The notes under the pieces are model-generated. The model made no database searches, was not told where the DNA came from, and worked only from the letters and a program-made list of their open reading frames with translations. The position numbers and the translations under genes were made by a program. Positions 36,032 through 44,730 of a stretch of DNA of 64,000 nucleotides are shown one piece after another. Positions within the stretch are counted from its first letter, which is position 1. Each line of letters starts with the position of its first letter. This DNA comes from Paenibacillus sp. YN15 (lineage in GTDB: Bacteria; Bacillota; Bacilli; Paenibacillales; NBRC-103111): positions 1-64,000 of the forward strand of contig NZ_QMFA01000010.1 of the NCBI RefSeq assembly GCF_003285005.1. The letters run 5' to 3'.

Positions 36032-36083
36032 CGAAAAAAGCCGCTCTCCCGCAGCAGTGCTGCTGTGGAGAACGGCTTCTTTG
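36032..36083 (-). terminator. terminator of the five-gene SWIM/MoxR/VWA operon
   Basis: AGCCG-c-TCTCC pairs with GGAGA-a-CGGCT around an inner GCAGCAGTGCTGC hairpin. On the minus strand the stem is followed by TTTTTTC (reading 36039 downward). It lies 50-100 bases past the VWA stop. Confidence 0.8.
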
Positions 36084-36133
36084 GACCGGATATGACCCTG
36101 CAATCGGCGTTTAGCCGGGCAGGCTATGCCTGC

Positions 36134-37339
36134 TTAAGCGTTCAGGTTCTTGGCCAGCTCGCCCAAGTCCGCCCCCTTCAAGGCGCCCTCCACCAGGGCG
36201 GGCAGCATGGCGGGGGTGCAGGCGAAGCAGGGAGTGCCGTCCCGGGCAAATTGCCGGGCCACCTGCTCATCGTAGTAGGGCTTGCCGCTGTCGGAGAGGG
36301 CCAGCAGGCAGAGAGTGCGGACGCCGGATTCCCGCATTTCCCGCATCCGCCGGATCAGCCCGGCTTGGCTGCCGCCCTCGAGCAGGTCGGAAATGAGAAT
36401 AAACAGGGTTTTCTTCGGCTCCTCCACAAACTGTTCGCAATACCGGACGGACTTGTGAATGTCCGTGCCGCCGCCCAGCTGGATGCCGAACAGCATATCC
36501 ACGGGATCATTGGCGCAGGCCTCCGTCAGGTCCACCACCTCCGTGTCGAATACCACCACCCGGGTGGACAGAGCCGGAATGGAGGCGAAGATAGAGCCCA
36601 CCACAGAGGCCCAAATGACGGAATCGGCCATGGAGCCGCTTTGGTCGATATCCAGAATAACCGTCCATTCCTTGCTGCGGCGGGCCCGGTCGAAGTAATA
36701 GAACTTCTCCGGCACCAGGATGCCGCGCGACCGGTCATAATGCTTCAGATTGCGGCGGATGGTCCGCTTCCAGTCGATGCCCGACAGGGAGGGAAGGGGC
36801 GTATGCTTCCTCCGGTTCAGGGCGCCGGTTACCGCGCGGCGGATATCATTCTCCATCCGGCGGACCAGCTCATCCACCACCGCCTTTACCAGCAGGCGGG
36901 CGGTGTCCTTGGTTTTTTCGGGGATTTTGCCCTTCAGGGTCATCAGGGTGCCCACCATCTGAATATCCGGCTTGACAGTGGCCAGAAGCTCCGGCTCAAA
37001 CAGCAGCTGCTTCCAGCCCTTGCGCTCCATGGCGTCATTCTGGATGATGGATACCGTGTCCTCGGCAAAAAGGGAGCGCACATCCCCCAGCCATTTGGCC
37101 AGCACCGGAGCGGAGCGGCCCGAGCCTGCTCCCCGGCGGGATGAACCGCCGGAGGAGCCGGAGCTTGCGCTTTCGCCTCCCGTATCATCATAGATGGCCG
37201 CCAGGGCCTGATCCATGATCCGCTCTTCCTCGGTGAGGGGAATGGCGCCGCCTGCATATTCGGCCAGCCGCTCCTCGCCGCCGCTGCCCAGAATCAGCCT
37301 CCAGCGGGTAATCGGCAGCTTATCCTCGGGGGCCGCCAT
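36134..37339 (-). CDS. VWA-domain protein, last gene of the five-gene system
   Basis: A 401-residue cytoplasmic protein. The C-terminal half is a von Willebrand A domain with an intact metal-ion site: Asp232-x-Ser234-x-Ser236 in DIDQSGSM, Thr292 in GGGTDI and a later Asp in ISDLLEGG. The N-terminal half is helical and charged, with a Gly/Ser-rich linker near residues 54-75. VWA proteins encoded beside MoxR ATPases typically act as metal-dependent adaptors for the ATPase. Its ATG shares the A of the upstream DUF5682 stop (TGATG), so translation is coupled. Partner inferred; client unknown. Confidence 0.92.
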   Translation of the reverse strand: MAAPEDKLPITRWRLILGSGGEERLAEYAGGAIPLTEEERIMDQALAAIYDDTGGESASSGSSGGSSRRGAGSGRSAPVLAKWLGDVRSLFAEDTVSIIQNDAMERKGWKQLLFEPELLATVKPDIQMVGTLMTLKGKIPEKTKDTARLLVKAVVDELVRRMENDIRRAVTGALNRRKHTPLPSLSGIDWKRTIRRNLKHYDRSRGILVPEKFYYFDRARRSKEWTVILDIDQSGSMADSVIWASVVGSIFASIPALSTRVVVFDTEVVDLTEACANDPVDMLFGIQLGGGTDIHKSVRYCEQFVEEPKKTLFILISDLLEGGSQAGLIRRMREMRESGVRTLCLLALSDSGKPYYDEQVARQFARDGTPCFACTPAMLPALVEGALKGADLGELAKNLNA

Positions 37340-39726
37340 CAGAAATCCCCGAAGTCAAAATCATTCAAGCTTTGCAGCATCGACTTCTCCTCCTCTCCCA
37401 GTTCTCCCGTTACCACCTCGGCGGTTTGCTCCGTATCCGTCCGCCACAGCTCGCCCAGCAGCTCTGCGGCCATGGTTTTCTCCTTATGGGAAAAGGTGCT
37501 GAAGGCCCGCCGCAGGAAAACCAGGGCGCGGCGGAACTGCTCCTCGTCCAGCCCGGCAATATAAGCATCCAACTGCTCCCACAGATACGGCCGGGACAAA
37601 AGGGCGTAGCGGTTGCGCATGGACAGCCCCTCGAACCAACCGGCTCCCAGCTCTGCCGGAATGCCCGGCGACAGCCGGCGGGACATTTCCGCCCCGGCCT
37701 CTTCGGCTGTGATGAGGCTTCTCTCCAGCAGAATGGCGCAGGCCAGGCCGGAGAGCTTGGGGTTGCGGTCATCCCGGTCCGCCAGCTTCCGCAGCTCGGC
37801 ATACCACAGCTCACCGTCGGCCCACTCCTCATGCTCCCGGGCCAACGCATCCAACTGGCCCATGGCCTGGGCCATCCCCGCCGCAGCCTCGTCGCTGCAG
37901 CCTGCCGCGTCGGGCAGGTACAGGCAGCTGCGCACGAAGAGCTGCCGCATCATGGGACCCAGATGCCCGGTTTCCACCCGGCGCAGGGTGCCATAACCAA
38001 GGATCACCGCCAGCTCCGCAGCGGCGGCGGCCATTCCGGCCACATCGCGGCTGTCGGCCGCCAGCCGTTGGAGCACGCCCAGGCCCGTCTCCATCTGGGC
38101 GGTCAGGCCGCATAAGCTGGCCATGTTGATCAGCTGCGACGCTTCGCCGATGCTGCTGCAAGCCTCCATGCTCTGCCGCAGCTTGAAGGCGGCGGCCAGC
38201 TCCACGCTTTCCCCCAGCAGCACCGCCTCCACCAGGCGGATCTCGCTCTCCGGGGTCCATTGCAGCGCCCACTCCTCCTTCCAGGAGGCGTCCTGCTGGC
38301 CGCTGGGCTTATGCTGGGCAAAGCCGATATCCAGCCAGGCCAGCCGGTGCAGGAACCGGGAGCGCCGCATGTCCAGCAGAGCGGCCTCCTCCGTGGTTAC
38401 TCTGCGGTTCTCCCGCAGGTCCAGGGTGAGTCCGGCGGCAACGGTGCTCCGGTATTTATCCAGCTTCAGCTCCCGCAGCTGCCGGGAAAAATCATCCTGG
38501 ATGGGCGTCTGCCCCACCCCCTCCGGCAATCGGCCGATGGCGGTGCCCACATCCAGCCGGGCCAAAGCCTCGGCCACCGTGCCCAGGTCGCCCTGGCCCA
38601 AGAGCGTCCGCGCCGCATCCCGCAGGTCCGCCAGCACCGGCGCGCTGCCCTCGTGGAGGGAGGCCAGCGCCTCGGCCAGCCGCACCGCCTCGATCACCTC
38701 GGCGGTGGAGCGGTGGGTGCCCGCCCGGCGCAGCTGCCGGGCGGCCTCCGCCAGGTAGCGGTAGGGCAGCTGGGAGAGGGTGCCCTCCTGCATGGCCTGC
38801 CACATCATGGCGAAATAATTGGGAGCGGCATTGCCCGCCCCGTAGCCCGACATGCTGGACAGCCGGTAGTAGGAGTAGGGCATCAAGGCCAGCTTGGCGG
38901 AACGGCGGGGCAGCTGCGCCAGCTCCCTGTCCGTCATAGCGGGAGCCTCCGCCGTCAGCGCGGAGGCATGGTACGCGCCGCAAACCACCACCGTCTGCGA
39001 CGGTTTATACCCTTCCGCCGCAACCTGCCGGAGACAACGGTTCATGTAGGCTTCCCGCACCGCATTGTAGGCAAATTCCCCGCTGCGCTCCCGGCGCTCC
39101 CCGTCCTCGGTCAGCTCCCGCATGTGGCGGGAGAAGGTGAGCATGGAGCTGCGGTACGCTTCCGGGTTCAGATTATGCTCGAAGTGCCGCTCCCAGTAGG
39201 TGTCATAGCTGGGCTCCCCGGCCAGAGCGGCCAGCTCCTCATACAGGTTCCGGCGGGGAACGGCGGGGCCGTCGCTGTTTTCGGAAGGCTCCCCGCCCCC
39301 CGCAGGCTCAGCAAGCGGCGGAGTGATGCCCTCCCGGGGAGCGGAAGGCTCCTGAAGACCCAGGGTCACATCCGACGGCAAATCCATAAAACGGACCTCC
39401 ACCCCCCGGTCGCAGGCCCATTTCATGGCCTGGTATTCCGGGGAATATTCCGCCAACGGCCACATTACCGTCCGCACCGGCAGCTCCTCCGTGTAAGCCA
39501 ATATGGCCACAGGAGGCCGGGCGGCAGAGGAAACCAGATGGGGAATAAAGGCCGAGGCGTCGGAGGGCCCTTCGATCAGCACCAGAGTGGGCCGGACAGC
39601 CTCCAGTGTGCGGAGCAGATGAAAGGCTCCGCCGGGGGAAAGATGTCTGACCCCAAACAGATGGGGGGCCTCCGCTTCCGGCACAGACGCCGCCGTTGTC
39701 CTGTTCAGTTGGGGCCCGGCGCTCAT
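37339..39726 (-). CDS. DUF5682-family protein with TraB/EreA-like N-terminal motifs
   Basis: A 795-residue protein matching the features of DUF5682. In the first 260 residues I see GVRHLSP (25-31), VLIEGPSD (49-56), REAYM (224-228) and VVVCGAYHASAL (246-257). Their order and spacing resemble the His, Glu-x-Pro, Arg-x-x-x-Met and Gly-x-x-His elements of TraB/ChaN/erythromycin-esterase-like hydrolases. That suggests an enzymatic domain. The remaining 500 residues are helical and repeat-like. It starts in a 4-base overlap with the MoxR gene and shares a base with the VWA gene. The enzyme idea is inference. Confidence 0.85.
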   Translation of the reverse strand: MSAGPQLNRTTAASVPEAEAPHLFGVRHLSPGGAFHLLRTLEAVRPTLVLIEGPSDASAFIPHLVSSAARPPVAILAYTEELPVRTVMWPLAEYSPEYQAMKWACDRGVEVRFMDLPSDVTLGLQEPSAPREGITPPLAEPAGGGEPSENSDGPAVPRRNLYEELAALAGEPSYDTYWERHFEHNLNPEAYRSSMLTFSRHMRELTEDGERRERSGEFAYNAVREAYMNRCLRQVAAEGYKPSQTVVVCGAYHASALTAEAPAMTDRELAQLPRRSAKLALMPYSYYRLSSMSGYGAGNAAPNYFAMMWQAMQEGTLSQLPYRYLAEAARQLRRAGTHRSTAEVIEAVRLAEALASLHEGSAPVLADLRDAARTLLGQGDLGTVAEALARLDVGTAIGRLPEGVGQTPIQDDFSRQLRELKLDKYRSTVAAGLTLDLRENRRVTTEEAALLDMRRSRFLHRLAWLDIGFAQHKPSGQQDASWKEEWALQWTPESEIRLVEAVLLGESVELAAAFKLRQSMEACSSIGEASQLINMASLCGLTAQMETGLGVLQRLAADSRDVAGMAAAAAELAVILGYGTLRRVETGHLGPMMRQLFVRSCLYLPDAAGCSDEAAAGMAQAMGQLDALAREHEEWADGELWYAELRKLADRDDRNPKLSGLACAILLERSLITAEEAGAEMSRRLSPGIPAELGAGWFEGLSMRNRYALLSRPYLWEQLDAYIAGLDEEQFRRALVFLRRAFSTFSHKEKTMAAELLGELWRTDTEQTAEVVTGELGEEEKSMLQSLNDFDFGDF

Positions 39727-40847
39727 CCGTTCAGCTCCATGCAGGCCTGGTAAAGCCCGCGCCAGCTGCTGCCGCGCTTCTTCATAATCTGGTCCAGATA
39801 CTCCTTCCAGACCAGCCGGTCCTTATCGTCATCCTTGACAATGGCCCCCTGAAGCCCGGCGGCCAGATCCTCGTCCCGCAGCTCGCCGTTGCCGAAGCTG
39901 GCCGCCAGCGCCATGCTGCCTGTCAGCAGGGAGATGGCCTCGGCGGTGGAGATAGCGCCGCCCGGGGACTTGACCTTTTCCTTTTTATCCAGAGTCATGC
40001 CGCTCCTTAGCTCCCGGAAAATGGTCACTACCTTCACCAGCGCCTCCTCCGCAGGCAGAGAAGCTTGCAGCTCGTAGGAAGCGGAGATTTCCGCCACCCG
40101 CTTGCGGACGATTTCCACCTCCGTCTCCATATCCGCCGGAGCGGGCAGCACAATGATGTTGAAGCGGCGCTTCAGGGCCGCCGACATTTCATTGACCCCT
40201 TTGTCCCGGGTATTGGCGGTGGCGATGATGGAAAAGCCCTTGCGGGCGCCCGTCTCCACGCCAAGCTCGGGAACGGAGATGGTTTTCTCCGACAGGATGG
40301 AGATCAGGGCGTCCTGCACCTCCGAGGCGCAGCGGGAAATTTCCTCGAACCGGGCCAGCCGCCCGTCCTCCATGGCCCGCATCACCGGGCTTTTCACCAG
40401 CGCCTCCGGGGAGGGGCCGTTGGCCAGCAGCATGGCGTAGTTCCAGGAGTACCGCACATGCTCCTCCGTTGTCCCGGCGGTGCCCTGCACGATGAGGCCG
40501 GAGCTGCCGCTGACGGCGGCGGCCAGATTCTCCGACAGCCAGGACTTGGCTGTACCGGGTTCGCCGATGAGCAGGAGAGCCCGGTCCGTCACCAGAGTGG
40601 CGATGGCCATTTCCACCAGACGGTTATTGCCCATGTACTTGGGGGTGATGATTTTCTTCCCGGCTTTGCCGCCGGTGATAAAGGTCAGCACCGCCCGGGG
40701 GGACATGCTCCAGCCGGCCGGGGCTTTGCCCCCGTCTGTTTTGCGCAGCTCCTCCAGTTCCTCCGCGTAAAGGGTTTCCGCAGGCTGCCGCAGCAGTTCG
40801 GCGCCGCTGTTTGCCGCTGTATTCGGATTTGCCGCCGGTTTGGTCAT
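39723..40847 (-). CDS. MoxR-type AAA+ ATPase
   Basis: A 374-residue AAA+ protein. Walker A GEPGTAKS is at residues 95-102, the Walker B-like region LARFEEISRC near 165, sensor 1 in SIIATANTRD, and an arginine-finger region ALKRRFNIIVLP follows. A short unusual N-terminal extension of about 60 residues precedes the ATPase core. MoxR ATPases remodel protein complexes, normally with a VWA partner, which here is two genes downstream. Overlaps of 4 bases on both sides put it in a strictly coupled operon. Confidence 0.92.
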   Translation of the reverse strand: MTKPAANPNTAANSGAELLRQPAETLYAEELEELRKTDGGKAPAGWSMSPRAVLTFITGGKAGKKIITPKYMGNNRLVEMAIATLVTDRALLLIGEPGTAKSWLSENLAAAVSGSSGLIVQGTAGTTEEHVRYSWNYAMLLANGPSPEALVKSPVMRAMEDGRLARFEEISRCASEVQDALISILSEKTISVPELGVETGARKGFSIIATANTRDKGVNEMSAALKRRFNIIVLPAPADMETEVEIVRKRVAEISASYELQASLPAEEALVKVVTIFRELRSGMTLDKKEKVKSPGGAISTAEAISLLTGSMALAASFGNGELRDEDLAAGLQGAIVKDDDKDRLVWKEYLDQIMKKRGSSWRGLYQACMELNG

Positions 40848-42685
40848 TTTGCCATCTCCTCCAGGACATATTCAATTTGTTTTGCGCTTTCGTAGCGGTA
40901 AGCGGGACGCAGCTTGGCGAGCCGCTCGGCGTAAGACGGAGGCAGCTTCAGCAGCTGCTCGAAGATATATCCGTCCAGGGAATAGTAGGTTTGCATGTTT
41001 TTTTGCTCAAGAAGCTGCATCAAGAGCTCCCGGAATACCTCCGGGTCCTCGTTTGCCCGCTCCAGCCCTTGCAGGAGCACCGTGGCATCGCCCCGCGAAT
41101 GGCGGTCCGGCTTGGCCAGCAGCTTGCCTGTCAGATAATCCCGGCAGCTCTTATGCCCCGGTCTGGCAAAAGCGGCAACCAGCTCAGGGGCGTCATGGCG
41201 GATGGCCCAATCCAGCCAGCGGGAGTCCCATGCGGCGGCGATGTCCGGGGAAGCGGACATTTCCATCCGGGTGTACTCCCGGAGGCTGCCGTCGGCCAGG
41301 AGTGTCCGGTACGTATGCTGCTCCCGGTGGCTGACCAGGCTCTCCATAACCCGGATAATCTGGGCGGTGCGGGGAGCGGATTTCTTGCGGCCGACGGCTT
41401 CCTTCAGCTTGTCGGTCCAGGTGTCCCCGTAACGGTCGAACAGCTCCTTGGGCGCCAACAGCTCTGCCGCCGCCCGGAAGGCAAAGCGCAAGCCCGCGGG
41501 ATACCGCTCCTCCAGGCCGAACAACAGCTCCAGCGTCTCCGCCGTGCGGGAATGGACGAGATATTCCGCCGCCCGCTCCAGCAGCCTCTCCCAGACCGGA
41601 ATCTGGAAGGCCTTGCTGCTGCGGACCACCTGGGCAAAAACCTCCTCAAGCTCCGGCTCCCGGCTGTCGCCCAGCGCCGCCAGATAGTTTTCGATGCGGC
41701 CCCATGCTGCGGCCCGCTCCTTGTCCTCGGCGCTCCAGTTGCTGGCGATTGCCTTCTCCACATCCACGCGCAGCAGGGGAATGAGGCGGCGGTTTAATTC
41801 CGGCCACGGATGCCGCGATAGGGCCTGGGCCGCCAACTCGCTGTCCTTGCCGGAAAAAGCCCCGTACAGCGTCTCCGCCCCTTCCTGACCCCCGGCCTCC
41901 GCCAGCGCCAGATAAGCCGCCTCCCGGATACTCTTTTTCCGGTCCCGGGTATAGCTGATAAGAAGCGCCGTCTGGCCGGGCAGGCTGCCCAAGGCTCTGA
42001 CGGCGGCGGCGCGCACCTCATCGCTGCCCTCCTCCGCTGCGGCCAGGATCAGCTCCGGCCGTCCGCCCAGCCGGGCCAGCAGCTGCAGCTTGCGGGCCTC
42101 ACGCTTGCCGCCCTGGGGATCGAAGCCGTCAGCCAGGTAAGGGATGGCTTCCGCCCCATACAGCGGAATGATATGCTTCTCCACATAATCCGCCAGCTCC
42201 GGGTACGGATCGCCAAGGGCATTGATGGCCAGGGGGAACAGGCGGATATCGGAAAAATGCCCCTGCTGGAAGGCCTCGGTGACAATTTCGTAGCGGCCGC
42301 CGCCGCTTTCGGTGAGGGCCTGCTCGATGGGGGCCAGTTGGCGGCAGGTAAGCTTCGAGTCCAGCTTCAGGCCGGCTGCGGCGGGAAGCGGAGCGGTCTC
42401 CTCCAGGGGCTGGGCGCCGCTTTGGGTGGCGAGAATGGAGCCGAGCAGAAGCCCCAGCTCCTGAAGCCTCCAGGCCGAACCCGGCCCTTGGCCGCCGCCG
42501 GGCTGCTCCTCTGCCAGCTGACGAATCAGCTCGGCCAGCTTGCCGAAAACCGGCGCCTGGGCTGCCAGAGCCTCAAAACGGGGCAGCAGCCGCTTCAGCC
42601 GGAAGTCGCCGGCCGCCAGCTCGCTCCCGGCAATGTAAAGCCGGTCGGTCTCCTGCTTCAGCTCAATCAGTAACGCGTTGCTCAT
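40844..42685 (-). CDS. HEAT-repeat-like protein (DUF5691-type position)
   Basis: A 613-residue, almost wholly helical protein. Alternating helix pairs such as DEVRAAAVRALGSLPGQTAL, then SIREAAYLALAEAGG and ELAAQALSRHPWPELNRRLI look like HEAT repeats through the middle third. There is no signal peptide, membrane helix or catalytic motif that I can recognise. In gene order it occupies the place of DUF5691 proteins found with SWIM, MoxR, DUF5682 and VWA genes, so it is probably the scaffold of that complex. It starts 23 bases after the SWIM gene and ends in a 4-base overlap with the MoxR gene. Confidence 0.8.
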   Translation of the reverse strand: MSNALLIELKQETDRLYIAGSELAAGDFRLKRLLPRFEALAAQAPVFGKLAELIRQLAEEQPGGGQGPGSAWRLQELGLLLGSILATQSGAQPLEETAPLPAAAGLKLDSKLTCRQLAPIEQALTESGGGRYEIVTEAFQQGHFSDIRLFPLAINALGDPYPELADYVEKHIIPLYGAEAIPYLADGFDPQGGKREARKLQLLARLGGRPELILAAAEEGSDEVRAAAVRALGSLPGQTALLISYTRDRKKSIREAAYLALAEAGGQEGAETLYGAFSGKDSELAAQALSRHPWPELNRRLIPLLRVDVEKAIASNWSAEDKERAAAWGRIENYLAALGDSREPELEEVFAQVVRSSKAFQIPVWERLLERAAEYLVHSRTAETLELLFGLEERYPAGLRFAFRAAAELLAPKELFDRYGDTWTDKLKEAVGRKKSAPRTAQIIRVMESLVSHREQHTYRTLLADGSLREYTRMEMSASPDIAAAWDSRWLDWAIRHDAPELVAAFARPGHKSCRDYLTGKLLAKPDRHSRGDATVLLQGLERANEDPEVFRELLMQLLEQKNMQTYYSLDGYIFEQLLKLPPSYAERLAKLRPAYRYESAKQIEYVLEEMAK

Positions 42686-42708
42686 TGTGTTTCCTCCTGT
42701 CCCTCCGA

Positions 42709-44145
42709 TTAGTACAGCAGCCGGACCATACGGTCCCGGTGGATTACGGTCAGGGGCTGCACGGCCAGCCGTCCCAGCTCCGGACGGTGGCGGAACAGCA
42801 CCAGCAGATAGGCATCCTGCAGCAGTTCCACCGGGACAAAAGGCAGCAGCTCCACTGTTCCGCGTCCCAGCTCGCCTGTATTCTCCAGCGCCAGCTCCGC
42901 CCCGCTGCCGTCGCGGATAACATAACCGCCCTGACCGGTGGCTCTGGTTTCAGCCACGTGCAGGAGCAGGGCGGGAGAGCGTTGGGCCAGCGGATTTTTC
43001 AGTTGGTTCCGCACTGTCTTCAGGGCTTCGCCGTAGGAGCGGCACGCCCCGTCGGCCACAGCCTGCCAGTCGGCCGCTTCAGGCGGCCGGGAGGTCCATT
43101 CCTCGAAGCGGACCCGCCGGTTCAGTCCGCCGGGATAGACATACAGCTCCTTGGATTTGACCACTTCCATAAAGCTGTCGTCCTCGCGGATGTGCCGGGC
43201 GGCCTTGTAGGGCCGGTACTGGACGGTACGGTGGATATTGGCGGTGGAGAGCTCTAGCCAGAAGCCGGTGTCCACAAATTCCTGACGGCCAACATCATCC
43301 CAACTGGCAAATGCCAGCTGCATCAGCTCGGCTTTTTCCCGGACCAATCCCAACTCCTTTAATTCGGCCAACTGCCAGGCGCGTCCCAGCCATTCCTCCA
43401 GCTCTGTTTCGGTATCGGGGGGAGCTTCGCCCTTGCTGTCCGCTCTCGCTTGCAGGTAGGAGCGGCCTTTTTTGATCAGCGCATGCATGGAGGCCAACTG
43501 CTCGATGGCATATTCATAGCCGGAGCGGCTGCTGTCCTCAAGCAGCAGGGCCAGGCGGCGGAGTTCATTCTGCGCCCCGGAAAGATAGTAGTTGCCCAGT
43601 TCCTTTACCTGCCCCTGAATCAGGGCCAGTGTTTTCTGGTCCACGGTGCCCAGTCCGCCTCCGATAAGGTTGGCGAGCAGCTTGTCCAGCCGCTCCAGCC
43701 CTTCCAACTGGGCGTTGATTTTTTTCAAAAGAGCGGAGGTGTTGGTCTTTTTGGGTTTCGGCGGGGCGGGATTGGCCGCTTCCTGTTCCTTTTTCTCGGC
43801 GCGCTTCTCGGCTTTTTCCCGCTTGGCTGCCAGCTCCTCGGGAACCGGCGCTTCCGTGAAGGTTTGACCGTTGATATACGCATATAAAAGACCGAGGGAA
43901 TGCTTGCAGGGGAATTGACGGCTGGGGCAGGTACAGCGGAAGACCGGCTTTTCCGGTTGGGCAAAGTCGGCGGAGGTGGAGTAGTTGGAGCTGCCGCTGC
44001 CCTGGCATTCGCCGAACAGCAGGTCGCCGGTATCGGACTTGTACAGTCCGACGAATTTTTTCTTTTGCACCAGCCCCTGGGCATTCTTGATGGTGGCGCT
44101 GTTGGGGGCCAGCGAGTCGGCATACGCCGCAGTAACTTCAATCAC
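42709..44145 (-). CDS. SWIM zinc-finger protein, first gene of the five-gene system
   Basis: About 478 residues. The SWIM motif C-x-C-x6-C-x-H lies near residues 71-82 (CTCPSRQFPCKH), a zinc site used for nucleic-acid or protein binding. A Lys/Glu/Ala-rich charged helix (EKAEKRAEKKEQEAA) and a long helical region follow. The C-terminal 150 residues are beta-rich. GTG 44145 is chosen because GGAGG lies 7 bases upstream; an in-frame start at 44166 places that site inside the gene. As the first gene with repeat D and a MITE upstream, its promoter should lie at about 44150-44320. Confidence 0.88.
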   Translation of the reverse strand: MIEVTAAYADSLAPNSATIKNAQGLVQKKKFVGLYKSDTGDLLFGECQGSGSSNYSTSADFAQPEKPVFRCTCPSRQFPCKHSLGLLYAYINGQTFTEAPVPEELAAKREKAEKRAEKKEQEAANPAPPKPKKTNTSALLKKINAQLEGLERLDKLLANLIGGGLGTVDQKTLALIQGQVKELGNYYLSGAQNELRRLALLLEDSSRSGYEYAIEQLASMHALIKKGRSYLQARADSKGEAPPDTETELEEWLGRAWQLAELKELGLVREKAELMQLAFASWDDVGRQEFVDTGFWLELSTANIHRTVQYRPYKAARHIREDDSFMEVVKSKELYVYPGGLNRRVRFEEWTSRPPEAADWQAVADGACRSYGEALKTVRNQLKNPLAQRSPALLLHVAETRATGQGGYVIRDGSGAELALENTGELGRGTVELLPFVPVELLQDAYLLVLFRHRPELGRLAVQPLTVIHRDRMVRLLY

Positions 44146-44324
44146 ATGGATGCCTCCAATCGTCAATCAGCTTAAAAAAAGTGGAATTTCCAGTGCTTGC
44201 CTATTAAAAAGTGTAACACTGTTCCAAAATTCTATCAATTCGGACGCAAGACTCATATAATAGGCCCTCCAAACATGACGGGCGAGGGGGCGAGAGGCGG
44301 CGCGGGACAGGACGAAGCGGAGGC

Positions 44325-44489
44325 TAGGGCGTGTCTGAAAACCCGCTTGAGGGCATCGTTTACCGCCTTTTCGCCCCATGCTTCGTTACTTCCGCTTGAC
44401 GTACCCCCGGTACGCCTTCGCGAAAGTGTCTTGCCTGGAACGAAAATTCGGCAAAATCTGCTCCCCTCGGAGTTATCAGACACGCCCTA
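44325..44489. mobile_element. MITE-like element with 12-bp terminal inverted repeats and TA duplication
   Basis: TAGGGCGTGTCTGA (44325-44338) pairs perfectly with TCAGACACGCCCTA (44476-44489). Excluding the duplicated TA, the body is 161 bases and ends in GGGCGTGTCTGA. It encodes no protein; inside is a GTACC-CCC-GGTAC palindrome. TA target duplication suggests mobilisation by an IS630/mariner-type transposase in trans. The corresponding uninterrupted site is visible in repeat E at 45578-45595. Confidence 0.8.
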
Positions 44490-44670
44490 ACGGAAGTGGG
44501 AGCCCCTATTTGCTCCAAAAGAGGGCTTCCGGATTTCTAACGGAGGCAGAGGCCGTTATTTTGCCTGGAATGGGCGCCGCGCAGGCGAAATGTCTCCAAT
44601 AACGGCCGTGGCCGCCGTTAGAATTTCCGGGACGGCTTTTTCGCCGAAATAACGGCTCTCCCCGCCGTTA
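44488..44670. repeat. tetrad repeat locus D (copy paired with E)
   Basis: A 183-base element with direct units TAACGGAAG...CCCTATTTG and TAACGGAGG...CCGTTATTTTG and two inverted units ending CCGCCGTTAG. Landmarks are at 44507, 44557, 44598 and 44648, so 50 bases apart in each half. It is near-identical to locus E, same length and orientation. Its first TA is the target site of the MITE. Confidence 0.8.
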
Positions 44671-44730
44671 GATTCCCCCGCAAAAATATGCGCCGTTACC
44701 CCCCTTAGAAAATGCGCCGCACCACCCGGC

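Noticed and set aside
36065-44166. Long plus-strand open frames, for example 38260-39753 and 36065-37144
   Set aside because: They lie opposite the GC-rich minus-strand operon, have His/Gly/Pro/Gln-rich products without domains, and lack ribosome sites. They arise from codon bias of the real genes.
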